A stretch of DNA of 64,000 nt from NCBI GenBank assembly GCA_037043235.1, contig JAWRVZ010000087.1:193501-257500 (forward strand). Direction: 5' to 3'. This stretch comes from Rhodeus uyekii (taxonomy: Eukaryota; Chordata; Actinopteri; Cypriniformes; Acheilognathidae). Below, piece after piece: positions 56,180-64,000 of this stretch (position 1 is its first letter; every line of letters begins with the position of its first letter). Position numbers and translations under genes: made by a program. The notes under the pieces were generated by a model, which was given only the letters and a program-made list of their open reading frames with translations, did no database searches and was not told where the DNA came from.

Positions 56180-57364
56180 CACTCACCTAAAGGATTATTA
56201 GGAACACCACACTAATACTCTGTTTGACCCCCTTTCACCTTCAGAACTGCCTTAATTCTGTGTGGCATTGATTCAACAAGGTGCTGAAAGCATTCTTTAG
56301 AAATGTTGGCCCATATTGATAGGATACCATCTTGCAGTTGATGGAGATTTGCAGGACATCTAGGGCACAAAGCTCCCATTCCACCATATCCCAAAGATGC
56401 TCTATTGGGTTGAGATCTGGTGACTGTGGGGCCATTTTAGTACAGTGAACTCATTGTCATGTTCAAGAAACCAATTTGAAATGATTCAAGCTTCGTGACA
56501 TGGTGCATTATCCTGCTGGAAGTAGCCATCAGAGGATGGTGGTCATAAAAGGATGACATGGCCAGAAACAATGTTCAAGTAGGCCGTGGTATTTAAACGA
56601 TGCCCAATTGGCACTTAGGGGCCTAAAGTGTGCAAAGAAAACATTCCCCACACCATTACACCACCACCACCAGCCTGCACAGTGGTAAAAAGGCATGATG
56701 GATCCATGATGTCATTCTGTTTACACCAAATTCTGACTCTACCATCTGAATGTCTCAACAGAAATCGAGACTCATCAGACCAGGCAACATTTTTCCAGTC
56801 TTCAACTGTCCAATTTTGTTGAGCTTGTGCAAATTGTAGCCTCTTTCCTATTTGTAGTGGAGATGAGTGGTACCCGGTGGGGTCGTGTGCTGTTGTAGCC
56901 CATCAGCCTCAAGGTTGTGCATGTTGTGGCTTCACAAATGCTTTGCTGCAAACCTTGGTTGTAACAACTGGTTATTTCAGTCAAAGTTGCTCTTATATCA
57001 GGTTGAATCATTCGGCCCATTCTCCTCTGACCTCTAGCATCAACAAGGCATTTTCGCCCACAGGACTTTTCACACCATATTTTGTAAGCCCTAGAAATGG
57101 TTGTGCGTGAAAATTCCAGTAACTGAGCAGATTGTGAAATACTTAGACCGGCCCGTCTGGCACCAACAATCATGCTACGCTCAAAATTGCTTAAATCCCA
57201 TTCTGACATTCAGTTTGGAGTTCAGGAGATCGTCTTGACCAGGACCAACCCCTGATTGCATTGAAGCAACTGCCATGTGATTGGTTGATTAGATAATTAC
57301 ATTAATGAGAAATTGAACAGGTGTTCCTATAATATATAATATATATATATATATTATACACACT
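56180..57364 (-). mobile_element. Inactive Tc1-type DNA transposon
   Basis: The left terminal repeat starts CACTCACCTAAAGG after a TA at 56178-56179 and continues ATTATTAGGAACACC. The right end retains AACAGGTGTTCCTA (about 57316-57329) and is then overrun by an AT repeat, so its border is blurred. The interior is a broken Tc1 transposase on the minus strand. Confidence 0.88.
56212..57209 (-). pseudogene. Broken Tc1 transposase
   Basis: A full-length Tc1 transposase would be about 340 residues. 56802-57209 keeps the N-terminal paired-like DNA-binding domain (135 codons: MSEWDLSNFERSMIVGARRAG, a helix-turn-helix with SQSAQLLEFSRTTISRAY, then the GRKCLVDARGQRR linker). 56241-56435 keeps the C-terminal part with QSPDLNPIEHLWD, which holds the last acidic residue of the DDE triad. 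The middle is frameshifted and has stops. In life the protein would bind the terminal repeats and cut at TA; this copy cannot. Confidence 0.9.
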
Positions 57365-57997
57365 GATAAATATTTGATACTCTGAATTGATAGCTGTATT
57401 ATAACATAGCTAACGTAATATGTAAAAATGATGTTGTTAAAACTTGGAAATGATTGTCTGTTTGCTGTTTAAAACTGTCAGGGGATAAAGCATATTTAGG
57501 ATTTATATAATTCAGTCATATTATGTACTATGACTTCAAATGGGACTCAAATGGGACTCAGCTTTTAGATTTCTAACAATATAAACGTTGTATAGTGATT
57601 TAAATGGGTTCTTTAAAGCGGATTCTGTCGCATGAGACCATGTGAGATTACAGTGCAATAAACAAAATGAAGCTGGAAAAAATTCTCAGCAGACTGCCAG
57701 ACTCACACTGTGACATGGCAGCAGTCGCCTGCAGCTAAATGGAAGAACTTCATTTGCCCTTAACACTGTGGGGAGGAATTAAGACAGAAAGAAAATCAAT
57801 CTGGACTCTTGTCCTGTGGTAAGGACCAGAATACTGTTAACTGATATCTAGATTGTGTGACTGCATTGTGGGAGAATTACACAGGAAGGGCCAGGGTTTG
57901 TTTCAAAGGAGATTTGATTATGACGGTATGTGGTTTGTTTAACACAAGTTTTGAATTTTGCTTAAATTTGTGATCTGTGGCTCCATTCCAATACATA
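57365..57997. other. Non-coding DNA
   Basis: Unique sequence; 57690-57840 is less AT-rich. No gene seen. Confidence 0.5.
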
Positions 57998-57999
57998 TA

Positions 58000-58694
58000 C
58001 AGTAATACCTTGAGATACGAGCATAATCCATTCCAGGACAGAGCTTGTAACTCAAATTGCTTGTATCCCAAATCATTTTTTCTCATAAAAAATAACAAAC
58101 AAATTTAATCAGCTCCGGCCCTCTAAAAAACTCCCTTATAAGTGCTAATAACAATGGAAAAAACATGTTTTTAATTGTTATATAGTCATACACACACAGA
58201 AAAAAGTATAATATATAAGGATTCCTGTGATATAAAATAAATTGTGGTTTTAATAATGAGTTCTTACCATCGAGACAGACGATACAGTAGCAGCTAATGC
58301 CGGCATGTGTGGAGGTGGAGGGAGGGATAACGTAGATAATGCAAAAACAATACGGAAGTGTAGTGTTTCTTCCCATGTAGTGTATTGGATAGCCTCAGAA
58401 CTCATATTTATTATTATTTAACACACATAACTTGTGCTGCTTCCAGCATAATATTCGTAAATTACTTGTCGCCCCAGTAACCTATAAAACCAAGGTGGCT
58501 CTCTAGTGGAGATCATATGCATTCACCCAATAAATGAGGCGGTTTGAGCTGCTCCGACCATCTACCGTCGTCGTCTGTGAGCGCACTTGTATCTCAAAGC
58601 AAAAATTTGCTTGAAGGCTTGCTCCTATCTCGGAATACTCAGAGAATACTAATACGGAATACTATGTCGGGACGCACATATGTAAATGTAACTG
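58000..58694. mobile_element. Pogo/Tigger-like element, decayed
   Basis: The left end CAGTAATACCTTGAGATACG follows a TA at 57998-57999. Later CTTGTATCTCAAAG and CCTATCTCGGAATAC (58590-58645) are the matching right sub-terminal repeats. The right border is taken at ...ACTG before TA at 58695-58696 and is approximate. No transposase frame. Confidence 0.6.
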
Positions 58695-58914
58695 TATAAG
58701 TAGCTTATTTAGTACACTTTACATACGTAACATGGTGAGCTATTTGCTCAGTTTATTTGATAAAAATTGAGCTAAAGCAACACAAATATTTTCTTTTTTG
58801 CTTATTTGTAATTTGCACTAAAGCTTATTACGTCAAGTTAAATTAAAATTGTAGAATGTTAACTTAATCCAACTCTGTTGGGTCTACATTAATAATTTTT
58901 GCTGCATTGACAAG

Positions 58915-59560
58915 TGTCAAGGTTCTGCCACATTCGGTCTAGTCATTTCTTGGGTTTGTGGAAGAGCTCTGACACTACCGTAATGTCTCGTATTTGATGT
59001 GTGTGCGCACGGCTTCGAAGATTCGAGCCGCGTGCACGCTTGTCTGTGTAACGTCTTATGTGCGGGTTATGATGTCTGATCCCGAGACTGGTCTTTTCTG
59101 GTTTCGGTTTGTGTCGGGATTCGGACATTCATGACCCGTGTGTTCGTCCTTGTCATGAGCGCGCGAGCCGAGTGTTTCCTCGTTCTCGTGCGCTCTATGT
59201 TTTCGTGAGTGGGCGTGGTTCAAGCTCCGCTCGAGCTGCGATCTCTCGGGTCCGTGAGCAGTGTTGTGAGCACGCCGTTTGTGTTTTCATCAGCCGCGTG
59301 CTTTCATGTTGCGTCTTTGTTTAGTGTGAACACGCGGCAATGTGTTCTCATCAATTGCCCTTCCTCCTGTGTGTATTTAAATTCCTTGTGTTTGCCGTCC
59401 TGTGTCGCATCGTTGTCATTCCTAGCCGTCAGTCATGCCGTGCATCTTGTCTAGTCCTGTTATTCTTCTCTAGTCCTGTTATCCTGGGTGGTTTATGTTT
59501 GCATTTTGTTTTATTTTTCAATAAAGCCCTGTTCCTCTCTCGCTCTCTCCAAACCTGACA
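58915..59560 (+). mobile_element. Solo LTR (family 1), plus orientation
   Basis: Starts TGTCAAGG and ends ACCTGACA, matching the LTR at 11787-12495 in reverse. Shared words include CATTCATGACCCGTGTGTTC and GCGCGCGAG. An AATAAAG signal is near 59521. ACAAG occurs just before the left end and two bases after the right end, so a target duplication is possible but not clean. Confidence 0.8.
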
Positions 59561-59899
59561 AGACAAGCTGGGCAGTGGATTTATAGTTCCAGCATGATTT
59601 GCATGTATCTGGATCAGAGGCCTGTTGCAAGAAGCTAGCTGAACAAACTTTGAGTTTCAGAGTAGGTTTAGAGTTGACAAATCCAAATAAATCCAACTTT
59701 GTTTAGATCAGGTTTAGATCTGTCAGGTCAGGCTTAATCCAGAGTTTGCGATTTACTGTGGTGCAACCAATCACAAAGAACATCGAGAGCATCCATGTGA
59801 CGCTTCTCATGAGATAATTGGCACAATTCAATTCTCTGCTATAGATTAAGATTTTTAAGATTTGGATTATGAAAAAATATAAGATTAAATTTAGATTTA

Positions 59900-60287
59900 G
59901 CGCTCTCTTGTCTTTGTAGTGTCTCATTTGCGGGTTGTGATGTCTGATCCTGAGACTTTGGTCTTGTTCAGTCTTGGGTTTGTGTCGGGATTCAGACGTT
60001 CATGACCCATGTGCTGTGGTCGCACATGCTCGTGCGCTCTACGTCCTGTGAGTGGGCGCGGTTTTGAGCCTCGGGGTCCGACGTTTCGAGCTTCAGACCC
60101 TTGTCTGTGTTTTGCATTTTGTATAGCATGCAGTTCATGTTTACAACATACACACTTTCATATGTGTTGTGTTGTGCTGTTGCATGTTCTGTCCTGTTTG
60201 TCGAGTCAAGTCAGTTTTTTCTAGTTCAGTCCTGGGGGCAGTTTTTGTTTTTTCTTAATCCTGCTCATCTTTCCCACGAAACTGACA
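59900..60287 (+). mobile_element. Family 1 LTR, 5'-truncated third copy
   Basis: From TTGCGGGTTGTGATGTCTG to GAAACTGACA it follows the LTR at 58915-59560 in the same order (GTGTCGGGATTC, GTTCATGACCC, CTCGTGCGCTCTA). The first third is missing. It lies in the same orientation about 340 bases downstream of the full copy. Confidence 0.75.
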
Positions 60288-60306
60288 CACACACAGACAC
60301 AGATAT

Positions 60307-60311
<5 letters not shown>

Positions 60312-60377
<66 letters not shown>

Positions 60378-60382
60378 TATAT
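60312..60382. repeat. (AT)n microsatellite
   Basis: About 70 bases of alternating AT with one GT interruption at about 60359. It gives the Ile-Tyr repeat in spurious frames. Confidence 0.96.
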
Positions 60383-60700
60383 GTAAATGTAATAATTATA
60401 CATAACTACTGGTCATATAAAAATAATAAATAATTAGCAGCAAACGATGGGTAAATTTCTCTCTAAAACTATTTTGCTCTAAACTGCATTAATTTGTAGT
60501 GAGAAATACAAGCTTTATTGTATCAGCATGCCACTTTACCCACAGGATTGGTCCGGTTTGGGTCTGCGATCTATCATCTACTCCGGAGCAGGTTAGCCAT
60601 GTAGCGCAAATTAAATATCAAATCACCAAACTAGAGTTTGCTTAAACAAATTTCAAACTCAAGTAGGTTGAGACTGAAACTGAAACTGACATTGCCACAT

Positions 60701-62104
60701 TTTTGTCATGTTGTGTTTACCATTTTTCTGAAGAGGAGAGCTTGTGATTGGGCTTTGGGTGTGAACATTTCAGTTTGAGCTTTTCTGTCTTCACTTTCTT
60801 CCTGCCTGCCTTGGTTAATGACTTTCATTTGAGTTTTGTCCTGTCTCCATGTATAAGAGTGTTTGCGTTGCTTGCTATCTTCAGGGTTACTCGTGGATTA
60901 TTCATTAAAGACTTGGGACTTCCTACTGCATGAAGGTATGCCATAAAAAAGGTAACTTAGAAGGAAGCATAATTATGCTTAATTTTTAGCACAGACTCTC
61001 ATGATACATTGCAATACTACCTATGTAAGATGCTAACTTTGAGAGGATTAGGAAGTATCATGAGCTTGAAAAAAACGCATCAAGGCTCAGTGTGTCAGAA
61101 CATATTTGCTAATTAGACCATGACTCTACAACATAATGTTATTTGATTTCCCAAAACCACATTTCTCTCAAATACTTTCATGTAAATAAACCTGTGATGA
61201 CTGAATACTACAGCCATCACCAAACACTCAAGCAATTAGAGTCAAAGTATAAATTTTGATGCTTTAAATATGGATTAAATGCCAGAGTGCTGCACACAAG
61301 ACAACTTCACAGGAAGCCTTTTAAGATTACAGCCTTTCAATGATAAGAGAGTCATTACTGGCAAAGGAAAGGAGTTATTCTATCTTTCATAAGTGAGATT
61401 GCGTAGCTGTGTTATTTAAGTTCAATGCAGAACCCAATCTAGTCCCATTTATGATAAAATATTTTGCTGTGCTAATTGAAATGTATTTTTTTACTTCACT
61501 AGCAAAACAAGAGCCATGTAAAAGGTAATATAGTATCACGTACGGATTGTCTTCAGATATGATTTCTTCAATATCTTTGATGGCAAACTTTTCACAGTTT
61601 CTTTGACTTTTTCTTTCCTTCTTGTTTTCTGATTCAATTTTGTTACTGCTACCATCCATCTACAAGAGGCTTGTACAGTCTCTCTGAGCTACAAAACAGA
61701 GTAACAGCAGAGAGGATTATCAAATTATGTAGAACGTTGCTTCCAGCCAGGACATTTGTCAGCCATCTGCTGTGCTTCTGAGCTGCTGTCTACATTTTAC
61801 TGTCCATCCAAAAATACAATCCAAAAGCATACTGTATATCAGCGTGAACATTTGAAGTCTGTTTTTATTAACATGCCGTACATACCTGTTTGTATTTTCT
61901 CTGTCACTCAATCATCTGGTGCAGATCAATGCTTGATATAACAACCTGACTAAAGAGGAACATCAGCTGTTGTGTTTTAAAAATCCATAGAATATATTTC
62001 TTTGAGCTTTGATTGTTTATTGGCATAAGCAACATTGAAGACAATATTATATTTTGAGTATACACAGTAAAAACAGTAATAATGATAATGTTTAATTTAT
62101 GTAG
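60701..62104. other. Non-coding DNA
   Basis: About 1.4 kb. A 90-codon minus frame at 61387-61659 is Lys/Glu-rich and matches no family I know; with no support from composition or splice context I do not call it a gene. Confidence 0.45.
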
Positions 62105-62172
62105 TGTCACACCTTCACTAAACCAGGACTCTTATTTTGCCTTTGTCAGTCACATGTTCTTTTGTTCTAGAT

Positions 62173-63292
62173 CAGGGGTCTCAAACTCAAATGAGCTGGG
62201 GGCCGCAGGAGGCAGAGTTTGGGTGAGGCAGGGTCGCATCAAGTATTCCACAAAAAAAAAAAAAATCTCAAAAATTATTGACAGTTCTTTAACTTCAATG
62301 GGTTCTTCTATTTACTTGGACTTACTGAAGTTCAATTTTTTCGAGATACTAAGTCATTATTATGGTAAACTTTGAGAAAAGTCAATATTATGAAACTTTC
62401 TCATTTTTTCCAGATATTAAGTCATTATTATGAGAAATTATCATTACTTTAAGATACTAAGTCATTACTATGATAAGCTCTCTCATTATTTCGAGATATT
62501 AAGTCATTATTATGAAACTTTCTAATTTTGTCCAGATACTAAGTCATTATTATGAGAAACTCTCTCGTTATTATGACTTAAATAATCCTTTTTTTTTCTC
62601 AACTGTGGCTGAAACGGGCTTCCATACTTTCCTGATGACATGAACATCGTAATATTTTATATGGTAGAAAATACAGATATAGGCGACTGCTACCGGGCTG
62701 ATAATTATCAGCTGGGACTGTGGGACACCATTAATAAATGTATTATATACAAACAATGGGACTCAGCCACGGAGGCATTATTTACTGGGTTTTATTTTCT
62801 ATATTATAACACCGATGTCCCGCAAATCAGCCCATTTCAAATTATGGAGAAAAAAAATACAATCCGCATGACGCTAAATCCAACGCCGATAACAGTAACA
62901 TTCACTTCGTCCAGCTCAAAGTAGAACATGCTCAATTTCAATCACAATAAGAAGTAATAATTCTATGACGGCTGTGACAAATGCGATGTTACACGGGCAG
63001 CTCCACAGTTGTGGATGTTTCTCTGTTTCTCTGTCTGCATCAAGCCCGGCCGATGCCCCGCCCCTGGGAGTCATGTACTCCACTGTGATTGGCGCCCGGG
63101 ACTCATATACTCTACTGTGATTGGTTGGTTTGTACAGCTCCAGCTCCAGCTCGCAAGAAAAAGGAATCCTCCGCACACAACGCGGTAAAGCGCTATTCAT
63201 TCAGCACTCGCAGGCCGCACTTATATTAAACTTTCAAATGGTCCCGCGGGCCACAAAATATCGTTTCGCGGGCCGCATGTTTGAGACCCCTG
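62173..63292. mobile_element. hAT-type non-autonomous element with an 8-bp duplication
   Basis: Terminal repeats CAGGGGTCTCAAACTC and, on the right, TTTGAGACCCCTG are inverted copies, with a perfect 8-bp target duplication TTCTAGAT (62165-62172 and 63293-63300). GGGCCGC words flank both ends. The interior has a tandem array at 62335-62578 and a piece of another MITE ending at 62624. No transposase is present. Confidence 0.92.
62335..62578. repeat. Imperfect tandem repeat, unit about 45-60 bp
   Basis: CGAGATACTAAGTCATTATT-type units (variants TCCAGATATTAAG, TTAAGATACTAAG), each followed by a TATGAGAAA-like part, recur about five times. AAGTCATTATTATG is the most constant word. Confidence 0.85.
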
Positions 63293-63327
63293 TTCTAGAT
63301 CCTTCCATCACGTGTCAGTCACTATAG

Positions 63328-63790
63328 CAGGGGTGCCCAAACTTTTTCCTATGAAGGGCCAAAAATCAAACTTGATTGAGAGCCGTGGGCCAAAAGTAAA
63401 TTTTGCATCATAAATCAAATTGTATTACATTAAAGTTGCTATGGGTTTATTTCATAATATTTAAAATAAATGTAAAACAACTTTAATCTGATTCACTAAT
63501 GCAGTTTTATTTTTTTAAGCTTTGCATTTTAATGAACAATTTAACAATCCCCAAGTGTTCAATGTACAGTACAGTTCAGTGCCAAATACACAATCAATAA
63601 TAAAACCATATGGTTGCAATGTCAGTGACCTAATGAGAGATATGAAGCTGGTCCTTATTTTTCAGAAGATTGGTCTGTAGCCGACTAACAGACAAAGACA
63701 AGATATTATCTAGTTGAGAGTCAGTTATTTGGCTTCTTAGTTTACTCTTGTTCAAGTTCATCAGACTGAAAGTCTGCTCGCAGAGGTAGG
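63328..63790 (-). mobile_element. 3' end of an autonomous-type hAT transposon
   Basis: The terminal sequence CAGGGGTGCCCAAAC followed by GAAGGGCC is the classic end of a hAT/Charlie-like element. On the minus strand the C-terminus of its transposase is found at 63630-63788. The rest is cut off at 63791 by the pogo-like insertion. Confidence 0.8.
63630..63788 (-). pseudogene. hAT transposase C-terminal fragment
   Basis: Read on the minus strand, about 52 codons remain open to a TAG at 63630. They include CEQTFSLMNLNKSKLRSQ and TDSQLDNILSLSVSRLQ, the dimerisation region of hAT transposases of the kind related to GTF2IRD2 and other domesticated hAT genes. The upstream part of the gene would lie beyond the pogo-like insertion or outside the window. 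No stop interrupts this fragment. Confidence 0.85.
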
Positions 63791-63792
63791 TA

Positions 63793-64000
63793 CAGTAATC
63801 CCTCGCCACTTCGCCACCTCAGCGCATCGCAGATTATTCAAAAATATTCATAAAAAAATAAAAGTTAAAAAATACCCCCATATACAGCCGTGTTGCTGAA
63901 AGCAGCGTTGTTTCCTCGTGACGCGAGAGAAACGTTTTCCCAGCAGGATGCCAGACAAAGAGAGAAACAATCTCAGAGGCTTTGAACACGCCCACAGCAC
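63793..64000 (+). mobile_element. Start of a pogo/Tigger-like element, cut by the window end
   Basis: CAGTAATCCCTCGCCACTTC follows a TA at 63791-63792, the classic beginning of Tigger-type elements. It interrupts the hAT transposase fragment. The rest is outside the window. Confidence 0.75.

Larger units (their letters stand above)
59610..60700. mobile_element. Probable MITE interrupted by an LTR
   Basis: Sequence starting GGCCTGTTGCAAGAAGC on the left and the AAACTAGAGTTTGCTTAA to GAGACTGAAACTG region on the right (60630-60690) resembles the two ends of a common fish inverted-repeat element, with family-1 LTR sequence and an AT array in between. Borders and superfamily are uncertain. Confidence 0.35.
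62105..63327 (+). mobile_element. Family 2 LTR relic interrupted by a hAT element
   Basis: 62105-62172 starts TGTCACACC and shares GGACTCTTATTTTG and AGTCACATGTTCTTTTG with the relic at 44486. The sequence resumes after the hAT insertion at 63301 (CCTTCCATCACG) and is then cut by another hAT end at 63328. Confidence 0.65.

Noticed and set aside
61387..61659. 90-codon Lys/Glu-rich minus-strand frame
   Set aside because: It could be an exon, but there is no recognisable family and AT-rich DNA gives frames of this size by chance.

Overview
This window is a gene-poor, AT-rich, transposon-filled stretch of an animal genome, almost certainly a teleost fish and most likely a cypriniform. The evidence is the mix of mobile elements: DIRS-type tyrosine-recombinase retrotransposons, a Tc1 transposon, pogo/Tigger-type, hAT-type and TTAA-type (Angel-like) miniature elements, tRNA-derived SINEs with a fish-type tail, and short LTRs starting TGTCA or TGTTAC, together with long CA, GATA and AT microsatellites. 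I found no host protein-coding gene. All convincing coding sequence belongs to mobile elements.

Layout. 1-2149: non-coding, with a (CA)26 microsatellite. 2150-7412: a complete, apparently intact DIRS retrotransposon on the minus strand, with gag, a reverse transcriptase/RNase H ORF and a tyrosine recombinase ORF. It has inverted terminal repeats and an internal complementary region that pairs with both ends. 7413-17600: unique DNA with tRNA-like and SINE copies (7.7-8.0 kb, 9.65-9.80 kb), two solo LTRs with perfect 5-bp target duplications (11787-12495 and 15201-15489), and several stretches that look like conserved regulatory DNA. 17630-19345 and 24170-24570: CAG/AAT-rich trinucleotide tracts, the first split by an LTR-like insertion. 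24849-26035: a terminal-inverted-repeat element invaded by an LTR that carries 21 perfect copies of an 11-bp minisatellite. 26.0-45.2 kb: miniature elements (Angel-like, pogo-like at 28713 and 34377, TA-flanked at 32056, hAT at 38426), SINEs, an internally deleted LTR element (39.8-40.55 kb) and long unique stretches. 45187-46140: a hAT-like element with an 8-bp target duplication that contains a relic of a serine tRNA. 46208-51213: a second, decayed DIRS element of another subfamily. 51935-52410: a third DIRS fragment. 53.0-54.0 kb: the 3' end of an LTR retrotransposon. 56180-57364: a dead Tc1 transposon. 58.0-60.3 kb: a pogo-like element and two more LTRs. 62.1-64.0 kb: nested hAT elements, ending with a fragment of a hAT transposase cut by a pogo-like end at the window edge.

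How the parts work together. Only the first DIRS element looks able to make proteins. Gag would form the particle, RT/RNase H would make cDNA, the internal complementary region would template closure of a circle, and the tyrosine recombinase would integrate that circle without a target duplication. Both DIRS subfamilies carry a perfect TGACGTCA (CRE/ATF) palindrome in their terminal repeats beside a TATA-like sequence, which suggests a shared promoter. The other elements are non-autonomous or broken. The unique DNA between them may hold developmental enhancers, but that is inference from texture only.
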